A stretch of 64,000 nt of DNA from Pleomorphovibrio marinus (GTDB lineage Bacteria > Bacteroidota > Bacteroidia > Cytophagales > Cyclobacteriaceae). Each line of letters begins with the position of its first letter. Positions within the stretch are counted from its first letter, which is position 1. Location of the stretch: contig NZ_QCXY01000001.1 in assembly GCF_003347495.1 (NCBI RefSeq), positions 496,001 through 560,000 of the forward strand, written 5' to 3'. Made by a program: the position numbers and the translations under genes. Positions 1-9,452 of this stretch are shown here, in pieces. Below the pieces are notes generated by a model, which did no database searches, was not told the origin of the DNA, and saw nothing but the letters and a program-made list of their open reading frames with translations.

Positions 1-1
1 T

Positions 2-145
2 GACCAAACGGCAGAAAAACTACTTCAGCACTTTAAGTCAGTGAGAAAAATAATAGAGGCAACTCCGGATGAAGTAGCAGCCATTATTGGGAAGGACAAG
101 GCCGAAAAGGTCTTAAGTCAAATTAATAAATGGTATCCGAAATAA
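2..145 (+). CDS. uvrC: UvrC C-terminal end (partial)
   Basis: This is the last 47 codons of a gene that enters from the left edge, read in frame from base 2 to the TAA at 143-145. The fragment reads TAEKLLQHFKSVRKI, then EATPDEVAAIIGKDKAEKV. This is the helix-hairpin-helix pattern at the C terminus of excinuclease subunit UvrC, which binds DNA during nucleotide excision repair. Only this tail is visible, so the nuclease domains cannot be checked. Another protein ending in a helix-hairpin-helix is possible but less likely given how closely the wording matches UvrC. Confidence 0.75.
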   Translation, partial: DQTAEKLLQHFKSVRKIIEATPDEVAAIIGKDKAEKVLSQINKWYPK

Positions 146-161
146 ATATATCAAGCATAAA

Positions 162-184
162 AAAAGCGGGCAAAGCCCGCTTTT
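162..184. terminator. Bidirectional terminator between uvrC and gldN
   Basis: A 10-bp arm AAAAGCGGGC, loop AAA and arm GCCCGCTTTT form a perfect hairpin with A and T runs on either side. It sits between two convergent genes and can stop transcription in both directions. Confidence 0.85.
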
Positions 185-192
185 AAATTTTC

Positions 193-1005
193 TTACCATT
201 CCCAAAGGGTGTTTTCCCATTCCAGAAGGTCATATTCAAATTCCAAAGACTTCAAATATGCCTGTAACCTTGAATTCTGAGAATCCGAATCTATCATGTC
301 TGCAATCAGGGCATTATCCGGATTGGTATATTTCCTGACCACTGACCTGAACAACCTTAAATCAAAGGCCTGGCTGTAAGGCATATGCTTAGAGGTATTC
401 TGAAAGTTGATCCACTTGGCTTCTGGATGATCCTTAAAGTGATCATAAAAATCCTTGAAACGAATATAGGCAATGGTTTTTTGACCTGCATTGGAGTTCG
501 TTTCAGAAGGCATTACCATTTCCAAGTATTTCACATCGAATTTAATCTCCGACCTGTGCTTGTCAAACAAAAAGTCTTCTTTGAAATCCAGATAATACAA
601 ATCCTTCACAAAGATGCTATCCCCATTTGCAGCTATCCAGAAGTTAGTCTGAAACTCACTTATGGAAAGTGGCTGGGTAAACTCCTCATCGCCAAAGATC
701 TCAAAAGCATTTTCATCCACTACAGCCTTGTAGATTTGGGATATAATACCATCTGCCTTCAAGCCTCCGGTACCATAAAGGGGAAGGTTAAACTTTTCCC
801 TTAGGTCAATTCTTCTCCAAACCCCAATTTGATACATTTTATCATCCTCCCTGATGGGAAGCACAGAATAAACAGTATCAATTTGGAAACCATTGTCCCC
901 ACCATTGGCAGGGCGCTGGCTGTTTGGCCCTTGCGCAAAAATCTCCATACCGCCTGATAACAACAAAAAGCTGAGGATGAAAGATATTTTAAGTATTCCC
1001 TTCAT
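193..1005 (-). CDS. gldN: Type IX secretion/gliding motility protein GldN
   Basis: GldN (PorN) is a periplasmic protein that forms a ring with the lipoprotein GldK on the inner face of the outer membrane, as part of type IX secretion and gliding. The call rests on its place as last gene of a gldK-gldL-gldM-gldN run and on recognisable GldN wording in the middle of the protein (IGVWRRIDLREKFNLPL, and later TNFWIAANGDSIFVKDLYYLD). I chose the ATG at 1005 because it starts directly at a signal peptide (MKGILKISFILSF, ending near IFAQ), giving about 270 residues. An in-frame ATG at 1029 would add eight polar residues. A Pro/Asn/Gly-rich linker follows the signal peptide. Confidence 0.92.
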   Translation of the reverse strand: MKGILKISFILSFLLLSGGMEIFAQGPNSQRPANGGDNGFQIDTVYSVLPIREDDKMYQIGVWRRIDLREKFNLPLYGTGGLKADGIISQIYKAVVDENAFEIFGDEEFTQPLSISEFQTNFWIAANGDSIFVKDLYYLDFKEDFLFDKHRSEIKFDVKYLEMVMPSETNSNAGQKTIAYIRFKDFYDHFKDHPEAKWINFQNTSKHMPYSQAFDLRLFRSVVRKYTNPDNALIADMIDSDSQNSRLQAYLKSLEFEYDLLEWENTLWEW

Positions 1006-1044
1006 AATCTTTTCAATTTTAATATCCAATAGGGACGAGCAATA

Positions 1045-2649
1045 TTAATTTTTAACAGGGATAGAAAACACCTCATTCATGGAAATCGGTATCTTCCTCT
1101 GCTGAAAATTCGTCCGAGTAACTTCATTTACTATTACTACCAGCCTATCTCCGGCCTGCGCCTGAGCAAGCAGGTTGGTAATCGCCACGGATTCCCCGGA
1201 GATCTTTACCTGGTCCCTGGGTACGTCGTTCCTGATAAGCCTTATTTCCCCTGCAGTAACCTCAAAGTTAGCATCTCTGGCCATAGTTCTTGCGAAATTA
1301 GGTTCTGCAATTGCCCTTATCCTCAAATTTCTAAGTTGCCCAACCGAGGATGGGTTTTGAAGGTCAACTTGGGTTTCCCCGATATATGGCCGAATGGTAG
1401 GTGTTGGAACACCTCTGATGTCATATTCAACTGCACCAATCCGATTGCCCCCACTTGAAACGCCTATATTCACCTTGCCTGAGCTACCTGGAATGATGGT
1501 TACTTCACCAGGTCTATTACCTTTGACGGACTGACCACCTGACACTGAAAACTCAGGGGCATAGGAACTGCCCAAGGCAGGAACATCAATCATAAGGTCA
1601 TTGGCACATTCTGCATAAAGCTGTTGCACCACCTCCGACGTCACCCTGATCAAGGGTTGCGCTACAAAGTAATCATACTCTACAGTAAGGAGGCTATCCA
1701 CACCACCTATGGGCACGACCACCTCACCTTTTAAGGTTCTTTTGGCCAAACCTCTGTCATCATAATTGCTGGCAGGAGCCACATTAAACTCAATTTTGCC
1801 GAAACCATCCACGACAGGAACTTCTCTACCATCAGCTGTCATCTTCATCTCTATTCCGGAAGCAGAAGAAGCCACAAACATATCCGCCTCAAACTTAGTG
1901 CCTGCGGCAACCACATTGGAACTAGCAGCCACCCTGGCAAACAACTTATCAGCCTCAAAGATAAAAGAGCCCAAAGAATTTGTGATCCCCCTGAGGGCCT
2001 CACTCTCAATATTTAGCACTTCGTTTTGATGTTGAGATATGATAGCAATCACTGCACCAATTGGAGACTTCACAAAATTAAGGTTCACATAATCCTTAAA
2101 CCTCACGTCAGGGTCATTCTTGAAAAGATCTATCTCGTCTGCATCATTGGCAATCTTTTCAAAAGACATGTTCACCCCAATTCCGGCCAAGAGGGTACTT
2201 ACCTCCTGTGGGTATTGGTTAAGCTTTTCCTGCATCTCATACCCAACTCTGTTGTTGTTGAAGATATTACCAGGAATATCTACATTTTTTAAAGCGGAGT
2301 TTTTAAATACACCTTCATCAGTTTTGGCATTTGAAACCTCTATGAGGTTCTGCTTGATATCCTCCAGATAACTGTAGATATCCGCAGTCATACTTCGTAT
2401 CTCACGTGCTGCATCCACCTTAGGCAAATCCAACTCATTGCTTCCTTGCTGTTCTACAGTAGAGGAAATTATATTCACCGCAAATTCATTCTTTTGAATA
2501 TAGTTCTTGGAGGTTCTTTCCAAACCAGCATTCAGAAGTATAAACTTTTGGAGGATTTGATTACTCACTTGTAAGGCCAAGAGTGCGGTAAGAACGAGGT
2601 ACATCATACCTATCATCCGCTGCCTTGGGGTCTCTTTTCCACCCGCCAT
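1045..2649 (-). CDS. gldM: Type IX secretion motor subunit GldM
   Basis: GldM (PorM) is the periplasm-spanning shaft of the proton-driven type IX secretion and gliding motor. The 534-residue length is usual. The N terminus reads MAGGKETPRQRMIGMMYLVL, then one transmembrane helix to about residue 35. Arg9 lies just before the helix, where family members carry an arginine needed for motor function. The rest is the four-domain periplasmic part, beginning with a coiled region and ending in beta-rich domains. The gene lies 45 bp downstream of gldL and 39 bp upstream of gldN, consistent with a single operon. Confidence 0.96.
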   Translation of the reverse strand: MAGGKETPRQRMIGMMYLVLTALLALQVSNQILQKFILLNAGLERTSKNYIQKNEFAVNIISSTVEQQGSNELDLPKVDAAREIRSMTADIYSYLEDIKQNLIEVSNAKTDEGVFKNSALKNVDIPGNIFNNNRVGYEMQEKLNQYPQEVSTLLAGIGVNMSFEKIANDADEIDLFKNDPDVRFKDYVNLNFVKSPIGAVIAIISQHQNEVLNIESEALRGITNSLGSFIFEADKLFARVAASSNVVAAGTKFEADMFVASSASGIEMKMTADGREVPVVDGFGKIEFNVAPASNYDDRGLAKRTLKGEVVVPIGGVDSLLTVEYDYFVAQPLIRVTSEVVQQLYAECANDLMIDVPALGSSYAPEFSVSGGQSVKGNRPGEVTIIPGSSGKVNIGVSSGGNRIGAVEYDIRGVPTPTIRPYIGETQVDLQNPSSVGQLRNLRIRAIAEPNFARTMARDANFEVTAGEIRLIRNDVPRDQVKISGESVAITNLLAQAQAGDRLVVIVNEVTRTNFQQRKIPISMNEVFSIPVKN

Positions 2650-2694
2650 AGTATTGTTTTTTTTTAGAAAATTTAATCCTGTCCTAACCTGCTA

Positions 2695-3507
2695 CTAAGC
2701 TTTCATTGCTGTAAGCATGCCTCCATAAATTTTATTGAGGGCATTTACGTTGCTGTTTAGCTTGGAAAGCTCATTTTTAAAGGACTCGGTTTCTTTTCCT
2801 GCTTCATTTAATCCTTCCATTGCCGCTGTCACGTTAGAATAAAACTTATTCAGTACCTTCACGTGACTTTGGGTATCCTGAAGTTCCATTTCATAGATGT
2901 TGTTCAATGCCGAGAGGCTTTTAGTAACATTTACAATCTGATCCCGGTATTGCTTGGCGTCCTGGCTTGCGGAAGACATCTCAGCAAGAGCAGAGGCGGT
3001 CTTCGTATAGGACTCATTTATTTCAACCAAGGTCTTGGATGCCGTTTTTACATTATTCGCATAATCATTCGTGGCTAATGCAGCATCGGAGAGCGTACCC
3101 ATTTTTTCCGTAGAAGTAGCTAAGTTCTGCAATCCCTTTCCTAAGCTTTCGATAAGTTCTGGGCCAATCTTGGCTTTTTCCAGCATATCATCTAGCTTCT
3201 GAGAAGTTTGGTCTGTTTGAGCAACAGCAACTTTCTTCTTAGTAGGAGTTGAACCTGTGTTCTCTCCAGCCAGTTCTGGATAAACCTTCGACCAGTCTAG
3301 CTCTTCGTGTTTTGGCTCAAAGGCAGACAAGAAAAATATAAAGGCCTCTGTGGTAAGACCAACCCCAATCATAAGGGATGCAAAAGGCCAATCTAAAATT
3401 TTAAACATTGCACCTAAGATTACTACAGATGCACCAATCCCATAAATCTTGGGCATTATCGAGCCATAAAATTTATATGACAGCGTGTTTTTATTATCCT
3501 GTGACAT
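2695..3507 (-). CDS. gldL: Type IX secretion motor subunit GldL
   Basis: GldL (PorL) is the inner-membrane stator-like subunit that surrounds the GldM helix and conducts protons. Two transmembrane helices are visible at about residues 20-38 and 43-63. Glu54 sits in the second helix (IGVGLTTEAFIFFLSAF), matching the acidic membrane residue important in the family. The cytoplasmic C-terminal half, about residues 100-270, is long and helical with repeated SLNSLNKIY-like heptads. The 270-residue length is somewhat above the shortest members because of this tail. Confidence 0.95.
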   Translation of the reverse strand: MSQDNKNTLSYKFYGSIMPKIYGIGASVVILGAMFKILDWPFASLMIGVGLTTEAFIFFLSAFEPKHEELDWSKVYPELAGENTGSTPTKKKVAVAQTDQTSQKLDDMLEKAKIGPELIESLGKGLQNLATSTEKMGTLSDAALATNDYANNVKTASKTLVEINESYTKTASALAEMSSASQDAKQYRDQIVNVTKSLSALNNIYEMELQDTQSHVKVLNKFYSNVTAAMEGLNEAGKETESFKNELSKLNSNVNALNKIYGGMLTAMKA

Positions 3508-3549
3508 AGTATTAAATAAAAAGAAATTAAATTTTGGTTTGACTAAGCA

Positions 3550-4632
3550 TTATCTTCTACTTCTTCTATTGGTTCTTGACTCCATTGACCCAGACCTTCC
3601 TATATAAGTCATGGCAGTTCTGAACCCAATATGGGCAGTCTGTACCTGCTGATACTCATATGTTCTTGTACTAGTTTCCAAAAAATGAGCAACATCCTTC
3701 CAGGATCCTCCCCTAACCACTTTTCTTGGCTCGTTGGGGTCATCGTAAATAGGATCCATATCCCAGACAAGGGCGTTGGATGCAGGACTGTAAGCATCTT
3801 CCACCCACTCGGATACATTACCCGCCATGTTGAAAATGCCATATCCGTTTGGGGCAAAAGCATCTACAGGAGCTGTATATGCAAACCCATCGTCAATATA
3901 ATTACCCCTACCAGGCTTGAAGTTGGCCATAAGACATCCTCTTCTGTTTCTCAAGTAAGGGCCACCCCATGGATATTTGGCTATTTCCTTTCCTCCTTTG
4001 GCTGCATATTCCCATTCAGCCTCAAAAGGCAACCTGAATTTTGGCATATCAAATTCTGATCGGTCATTTGCATTCATGTGGTAGGATTTCCACTCGCAAA
4101 ATTTCTTTGCCTGTTCCCAACTCACCCCTACCACCGGGTAATCATCAAATGCCGGGTGGTCGAAATAATACTCCATTAAGGGGTCTCCGTAATGGTGGGT
4201 AAAACTAGTGGACCACACAGTGGTGTCTGGAACCAATTCATCATACTCGAACTCCGGTGGATCCGCCTGAGTTGTCGGTGTACCAAAAGCTAAGTCTCCC
4301 ATCCTTACCGCATCTAAAAATTGACGGTACTTGTTGTTGGATACCTCATACTTGTCCATGAAAAATTCTGAAATGGTAATCTGCTTGTTCATCGAAGACA
4401 TACTTAATGCAATGTCTTCGTCAGCTTGACCCATCCAAAAAGTTCCGGCTTTCACAGGGACCATCTCATAAGGCAAGGCTTGTTGCCAGCCAGACCTTTT
4501 GGGAACTCCCGTAACTTCACCTCTTCTGTTCAGCTTTTCACTTGCCCCTCCCCTGTTTCCGAATAGGCCGCATCCCTGAAGTAGTGTCGCCGCAATTAAC
4601 CCTATTACCAAGGCAAAAAAACGACTTTTCAT
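3550..4632 (-). CDS. gldK: Type IX secretion lipoprotein GldK
   Basis: GldK (PorK) is an outer-membrane lipoprotein that makes the GldK/GldN ring. The ATG at 4632 gives a lipoprotein signal, MKSRFFALVIGLIAATLLQGC, with lipid-attachment Cys21; the in-frame ATG at 4677 would put extra residues before it. The mature part has the formylglycine-generating-enzyme/sulfatase-modifying fold: VPVKAGTFWMGQADED near the start, EWEYAAKGG, MAGNVSEWVED, VRGGSWKD and a final IGFRTAM. Paralogues of this fold also include GldJ, but the neighbours gldL, gldM and gldN decide for GldK. Confidence 0.95.
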   Translation of the reverse strand: MKSRFFALVIGLIAATLLQGCGLFGNRGGASEKLNRRGEVTGVPKRSGWQQALPYEMVPVKAGTFWMGQADEDIALSMSSMNKQITISEFFMDKYEVSNNKYRQFLDAVRMGDLAFGTPTTQADPPEFEYDELVPDTTVWSTSFTHHYGDPLMEYYFDHPAFDDYPVVGVSWEQAKKFCEWKSYHMNANDRSEFDMPKFRLPFEAEWEYAAKGGKEIAKYPWGGPYLRNRRGCLMANFKPGRGNYIDDGFAYTAPVDAFAPNGYGIFNMAGNVSEWVEDAYSPASNALVWDMDPIYDDPNEPRKVVRGGSWKDVAHFLETSTRTYEYQQVQTAHIGFRTAMTYIGRSGSMESRTNRRSRR

Positions 4633-4761
4633 TTTTAATAGCATAAATGACATTTTATTAACTACATTCAATATCAACTATTTAATCGATTAACCAAATC
4701 GAAATTTAGTAGAAATTATCAGAAAAACACAAATTAAATTCTCATTTTATATATATAAATT

Positions 4762-5739
4762 TTAGAACCTAAATCGTGGTGTTCTCTGAATCACCCTTTC
4801 CAAATCTCTCTTTACTTGCGGCAAATCATAAGACAACATAAATTCATGCGAGGTAGGGGATTTAGCTTCCAAGCCTCCAACGACAAGATCAAATGCGTAT
4901 CCCAATCTTAAGGAGTTATCCCTTAGAAGACTATAGCCTAGCAAAACGGAGGCTGATTCCTCCCCTCTGTAGGCTAAGCCAAGACTCACTTTCTTATTAT
5001 ACGTGCCTATAACGCTGACGTCATAAGAAAAATTATTAATGGAGATCGATTTTAATAAGATACTTGGTTCTACACTGAACAAGGCAAAAGTATTAATTCT
5101 ATATCCCACTAACAGGTAGTTGTGGTTTTCAAGTTGGTTGTTGATGTTTCCATCCCCAAAATCAAAGCTGGGTTCAAAGAAATTCCTGGAACTTACGCCC
5201 ACATAAAAGTTACTACGGTCATAAAGCATGCCAAATGACACATTGTTGTTGATTTGATTTTCCCTGCCAGAGGTGGGGACACTTGGGTCTGGATTAACAG
5301 GGTTGTTGTCGTCATAATTCATGGTGGTGGAAAAAAAACCTCCGGATGCACCAAAACTCAAAGTGCCCCTGCCTATTCTCAAATGATAGGCCAGGGAAAG
5401 GTTAATCTCCTGGTTGTTCGTGATTCCGATATCGTCGTTTACCACCGTCAAGCCAAAACCAAGGTTGGCCTTCTCTATGGCTCCAGAAAAGGTGAGCAAC
5501 TGAGTGGTTGGTGCACCTCCGGTGCCGGCTGTACTTGTATAAGCCAGCCATTGGCTACGATGAAGTGCCGAAAACGAATACCCACCGCCTTTTCCAGAAA
5601 AGGCTGGATTGTAAAACTGGCCATTATACATAAACTGAGTAAACTGCGCATCTTGTTGAGCTTGGACCTGATGGGGTAGGGTAAACGAAACCATCCATCC
5701 AATGATAGCACCTGCAAACAGGTAAATCCATTTCATCAT
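4762..5739 (-). CDS. PorP/SprF family type IX secretion outer-membrane protein
   Basis: PorP/SprF proteins are outer-membrane beta-barrels that associate with the type IX motor or anchor secreted adhesins. A signal peptide runs to about residue 27 (ending VQAQQ), followed by the family hallmark DAQFTQFMYNGQFYNPAFSG. The remainder alternates polar and aromatic residues as expected for a barrel and ends in RFRF, a typical outer-membrane C terminus. It lies upstream of gldK with 129 bp between them, an arrangement common in the phylum. PorP and SprF cannot be told apart from sequence alone. Confidence 0.92.
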   Translation of the reverse strand: MMKWIYLFAGAIIGWMVSFTLPHQVQAQQDAQFTQFMYNGQFYNPAFSGKGGGYSFSALHRSQWLAYTSTAGTGGAPTTQLLTFSGAIEKANLGFGLTVVNDDIGITNNQEINLSLAYHLRIGRGTLSFGASGGFFSTTMNYDDNNPVNPDPSVPTSGRENQINNNVSFGMLYDRSNFYVGVSSRNFFEPSFDFGDGNINNQLENHNYLLVGYRINTFALFSVEPSILLKSISINNFSYDVSVIGTYNKKVSLGLAYRGEESASVLLGYSLLRDNSLRLGYAFDLVVGGLEAKSPTSHEFMLSYDLPQVKRDLERVIQRTPRFRF

Positions 5740-5817
5740 GTGTAAATGACATTTTGCATTTGAAAACCTAGTCTACACAATTTAACTGAATTTACCTTAA
5801 AAAAGATATAAAAGATG

Positions 5818-6591
5818 CTACAATTTATTCGCTTTTTTTATATAAAGTTCCAAAGCACCAGTCATACTAGGGGCATTGGGAAGGGGGGCTTCTATATCCA
5901 ATATCAAGTTCCTTTCCTTTACTGCCTGTGCCGTGGTAGGTCCAAAAGCCGCAATCCGGGTATTGTTCTGCTCGAAATTAGGGAAGTTGTGGAACAGGGA
6001 CTTTATGCCGGAGGGACTGAAAAAGGCCAATATGTCATACTTTATATCCTTAAGGTCAGAAAGGTCCGCTGCCACGGTATGATAGATAATGGCTTCTGTA
6101 AAGGAAATGCTCTGCTTGGTAAGATAATCGGGTATTTCGTCCTTCCTTATATCTGAGCAGGGAAACAAATACTTCTCCCCCTTATGCTTCTTGAAGTAGT
6201 CAAAAAGGTCGGAGGCAGTCCTGCCCCCCACAAAGAGTTTCCTTTTTCTTATTACAATATACTTTTGTAAATAATGCGCTGTCTGGTCAGAAATGCAAAA
6301 ATACTTCATGTCCGCGGGCATTTCCACCTTTAGCTCCTGGCAGATACTAAAAAAATGGTCTATGGCATTCCTGCTGGTGAAAATAATCGCAGTGTGCTTA
6401 AGGATTTCAATTTTTTGTTTCCTGAATTCCTTGATGGAGACAGGCTCAACCTTTATAAAAGGCCTGAAATCAATCTTGATGTTGTATTTTTCAGCAAGTT
6501 GAAAATAAGGTGACCTTTCATCAGAAGGTTTTGGCTGGGAAACCAGTACACTTTTAACCCTAGTAAGCCTGTCTTTGGTCGATTTACTCAT
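5818..6591 (-). CDS. hemD: Uroporphyrinogen-III synthase
   Basis: HemD closes and isomerises hydroxymethylbilane to uroporphyrinogen III in heme and siroheme synthesis. The 257-residue protein has the two-lobed family pattern: VKSVLVSQPKPSDERSPYF at the start, IIFTSRNAIDHFF in the middle, and DILAFFSPSGIKSLFHNFP with IAAFGPTTAQAVKE near the end. These are the standard HemD landmarks, although overall sequence is poorly conserved in this family. It follows a DUF4271 gene by 26 bp, a pairing common in Bacteroidota. The heme chaperone gene hemW lies about 4 kb away. Confidence 0.9.
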   Translation of the reverse strand: MSKSTKDRLTRVKSVLVSQPKPSDERSPYFQLAEKYNIKIDFRPFIKVEPVSIKEFRKQKIEILKHTAIIFTSRNAIDHFFSICQELKVEMPADMKYFCISDQTAHYLQKYIVIRKRKLFVGGRTASDLFDYFKKHKGEKYLFPCSDIRKDEIPDYLTKQSISFTEAIIYHTVAADLSDLKDIKYDILAFFSPSGIKSLFHNFPNFEQNNTRIAAFGPTTAQAVKERNLILDIEAPLPNAPSMTGALELYIKKANKL

Positions 6592-6617
6592 CTTTTAGTC
6601 TTTCCTTGGTTTTTTCG

Positions 6618-7718
6618 TTACCTCATCAGAAATTGTGTGATCACCAAAAAGGGGATCAATTCTGAGGTGCAAATGTAAGAAAATAAATGGTAAAGTTTAA
6701 ATGATCCTGATTTCTGAGCCACGATAAGAAACATCACAACCCCAGTCAAATAAACAAAAAACATACTTCTTGCCAGAAGGCTGATGTGATTTTCAGCAGT
6801 AAGGGGGTAGTTAGTCATTATAAATAACAATGCTGAAAAAACCAAAAGGCCAATAATGGAAACCACACGGAGCATGAACATGAATTGAGATCCCTCTACC
6901 ACCTCCAACCTGAAAATAAAGGCAATAATTTTAATCCAAAAAAATTTCAGATATCCAATGGCCAAGAATATCAGAATGCCAACCAACCAATAAAAAAGGA
7001 GGGTGTTCAGATCAGTGGACACCTCCACCCCTAAGGGGTGTACCAGAACCAAGAATACTATCCCAATTAGTGCAAAGGCCATACTCAATACTAGCATATA
7101 AAATACGGTGGATGCAGAAAAGACCTTTGAAACAAAGCTGGACTCCATCACCTCCTCCGCATCAAAAAGTTTACCTGGATGGAGCATACTTGATAAGACG
7201 GAGTAATTTACAGACCTAAATATTGCAAGTACCCCAATAATCAACAATGCTACCAATACAAAGAACTCCTCCAATGACGCTCTGTCTCGGGTCGAAGACA
7301 GTTGGTCCTCCGCTACTTTCTCCGATATTTGAAGCTCGTCCTGAAAATACCCCTTATTCACCTTTATCCTGTCCAAATCAAGAGCTTGGTTCAGAAAAAT
7401 CAATGCTACAGTATCTCTTCCCGATTGGGGTAGCGTGTCGACTAGGGAAACTAACGGAAGGTGAAGGGTAGTGTCCACCTTCACGTGATGTAATAGCCGG
7501 GACTCCACAAACAAGCTGGTTCCTTCTTGTAGGTCGATCCTGAGGACAGATTGGGGAAAAGTATTTAAATTAACGTAAACCTCGGCCCTGGGTATTTTCT
7601 TGGAAAAGCCACCTTTCATTCCAACCTGAGTTACCTCATAGCTTTCTAATACCTGAGCTTCTAGGCAAGTCACAAAAGTCAACAAAAACAACCCTACTCC
7701 AAAAATAAATCCTCTCAT
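6618..7718 (-). CDS. DUF4271 membrane protein
   Basis: This is an uncharacterised membrane protein of about 366 residues. The ATG at 7718 starts a signal peptide (MRGFIFGVGLFLLTF, ending CLEAQ) and leaves 4 bp to the upstream gene; the ATG at 7745 would overlap it. The first third is periplasmic and beta-rich. The rest has about six transmembrane helices, starting near FFVLVALLIIGVLAIF and ending LIPFLVITQFLMR. Position directly upstream of hemD and the helix layout point to DUF4271. I infer no function; the co-location with hemD is conserved in the phylum but unexplained. Confidence 0.8.
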   Translation of the reverse strand: MRGFIFGVGLFLLTFVTCLEAQVLESYEVTQVGMKGGFSKKIPRAEVYVNLNTFPQSVLRIDLQEGTSLFVESRLLHHVKVDTTLHLPLVSLVDTLPQSGRDTVALIFLNQALDLDRIKVNKGYFQDELQISEKVAEDQLSSTRDRASLEEFFVLVALLIIGVLAIFRSVNYSVLSSMLHPGKLFDAEEVMESSFVSKVFSASTVFYMLVLSMAFALIGIVFLVLVHPLGVEVSTDLNTLLFYWLVGILIFLAIGYLKFFWIKIIAFIFRLEVVEGSQFMFMLRVVSIIGLLVFSALLFIMTNYPLTAENHISLLARSMFFVYLTGVVMFLIVAQKSGSFKLYHLFSYICTSELIPFLVITQFLMR

Positions 7719-7722
7719 AAGC

Positions 7723-9429
7723 CTAGAATCTTGCTGTATATCCAAAATGAATCCTGGAGTAATTAAAACCTATCGGCTGATTCTCCGCCTTGCCCACTGC
7801 ATATACAAAGTTAAATATCCCTCCCTTAGTCTCCATACTAAAACCGGCACCGAACGCAATGGGCCAGTCAGCTCTTGAGGAAGTAACTTGATTTTCCATT
7901 CTACCAAAGTCTGCAAAAATCAAAAAATACGAACTAGTATCAAAGTAATATCTTGGTTCAATGTTTAAATACGCATAGCGGCTTGCAAAAAAGAAATTCT
8001 CATTAAACCCCCTGAAAGATTTTAGACCGCCAACCCTAAAAAGGTCATTGAGAAGCAGGTTTTCATTATCCATTTCCCCAGCCCTCAGCCTATAGAGAGC
8101 ACCAAATTTGCCCCTTACAAGATGACGGTACGAGATATCCGCTTCCATATAATATTGCAGGCTCACCATTTCCACCCCTTCGTAAAGCTCATTGGGCAGA
8201 CCTGTGTTTTGGATCAGTCGTTTATTACCCAACCCTGTGTTAAACGAGGCATGCCACCCTTGGGTAGGGAAGAAGGCATCATTCAAATCACTGAATGTCA
8301 CTCTTCCCCCATAATTATTGTACCTGAAATCCGCTGCTTCGGGCAGGCTTTTTGCGCTTTTATGCCTAAAAGTAGAAAGTAGATCCCCAGCCTGCCTTCT
8401 ATTGAAAAAACTCAGATATGTCTTCCCGCTAATCCTATAGCCCAGGTTGATGGAAAAATCCCTATTTAGGAAGGTAGTGTCCTCTTTCAACAAAAAATAA
8501 CTGGCATGAAGGTCTATCCTGCTGCCAAAAACCAGGGGTTCGGTCGCTGCTACTCTTAAATTTTGAGAATATTGGCTTAACCTTTGCCAATTTATCTGGT
8601 AATTCCTCCCCTTTCCCGAAACATTGTACAATTCCAGATCAAATTGTCCTGTAACCAGCATACGGTTGGCCTCAATTTCATTGGGTAAAAACCCGATAAT
8701 CCCATCTATGGTGTTTAACTTCCTGTCCTCTAAGGGCAAATAGAGCGTTGCTTCTTCGTTTTGGAAGGTAAGTGATGGTGATTCCGAAAGCTGCACGTAG
8801 GGAATATTTCTGAGAGCTTGGAGGGCATTTTCCACCTTCTTTTGGGAAAAAGGTTCTCCTGGCACCAAATCCAGGCTTTTGGCCAAAAACATAGGTTTGG
8901 TCCTGGATCCTCCCAATACCTGAAGTGTGTCGAAGGTGATATGTGGGCCTAAATCCATCCACATGTCCGCCCCTAGGTTGTCTTTTTCAAGGTAGAGACT
9001 GTCCAACTTGATATTTGCAAATGGGAAACCATGGTTCTCGGCTGTACTTAACAGACGGTCAAAGCTTCTCTGCAATACCCTAAAATTTATAGGCTTATGC
9101 TGAAAAAACCTTAGGTCTATTCCCGACTTTAAAACCAGCCAATCTTCAACATTACCCTGACCCAGGCTTACCCACTCGAACATTTGGCGCGTTTGAATAG
9201 TGAGCTCCATCACTCCCTCCTCTGAAAAATCCGAGTGGATGACCTGAGCCAATAAATAGCCCTGCCCCTGTAAATCCAGTAAAAGGGATTTGACCTGCTG
9301 ATCTCTGCTAAGGGAATCCTCAAACACCAGTTCCTCAACCCGTGTTTGTTCACCTGTGACAGCATACCTCAACCTATACTCCTCTTGACCCAGTACACAC
9401 CAAATGGATAAAAAATTGAATAAGCACAA
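7723..9429 (-). CDS. Omp85-family outer-membrane protein (BamA/TamA-like)
   Basis: This protein has POTRA-like segments followed by a 16-strand-type surface-antigen barrel. POTRA wording includes FANIKLDSLYLE and FDTLQVLGGSRTKPMFLAK, then VPGEPFSQKKVENALQALRNIPYV. The barrel ends with FRVGGLKSFRGFNENFFFASRYAYLNIEPRYYF, which contains the Omp85 signature, and a terminal aromatic (YTARF). The start is uncertain. An ATG at 9558 would overlap the upstream gene by 106 bp and encode an odd Cys/Arg-rich leader. I prefer the TTG at 9429, which begins near the hydrophobic stretch (LCLFNFLSIWCVLGQ) and follows GGGAGG. It probably inserts or translocates outer-membrane proteins, or is secreted-partner-specific; this is inference. 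Confidence 0.8.
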   Translation of the reverse strand: MCLFNFLSIWCVLGQEEYRLRYAVTGEQTRVEELVFEDSLSRDQQVKSLLLDLQGQGYLLAQVIHSDFSEEGVMELTIQTRQMFEWVSLGQGNVEDWLVLKSGIDLRFFQHKPINFRVLQRSFDRLLSTAENHGFPFANIKLDSLYLEKDNLGADMWMDLGPHITFDTLQVLGGSRTKPMFLAKSLDLVPGEPFSQKKVENALQALRNIPYVQLSESPSLTFQNEEATLYLPLEDRKLNTIDGIIGFLPNEIEANRMLVTGQFDLELYNVSGKGRNYQINWQRLSQYSQNLRVAATEPLVFGSRIDLHASYFLLKEDTTFLNRDFSINLGYRISGKTYLSFFNRRQAGDLLSTFRHKSAKSLPEAADFRYNNYGGRVTFSDLNDAFFPTQGWHASFNTGLGNKRLIQNTGLPNELYEGVEMVSLQYYMEADISYRHLVRGKFGALYRLRAGEMDNENLLLNDLFRVGGLKSFRGFNENFFFASRYAYLNIEPRYYFDTSSYFLIFADFGRMENQVTSSRADWPIAFGAGFSMETKGGIFNFVYAVGKAENQPIGFNYSRIHFGYTARF

Positions 9430-9452
9430 TAAACCTAGGAACCTCCCTTGAT

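Noticed and set aside
5254-5679. A 141-codon open frame antisense to the PorP/SprF gene
   Set aside because: Shadow of a clear outer-membrane protein gene; no signal or domain.
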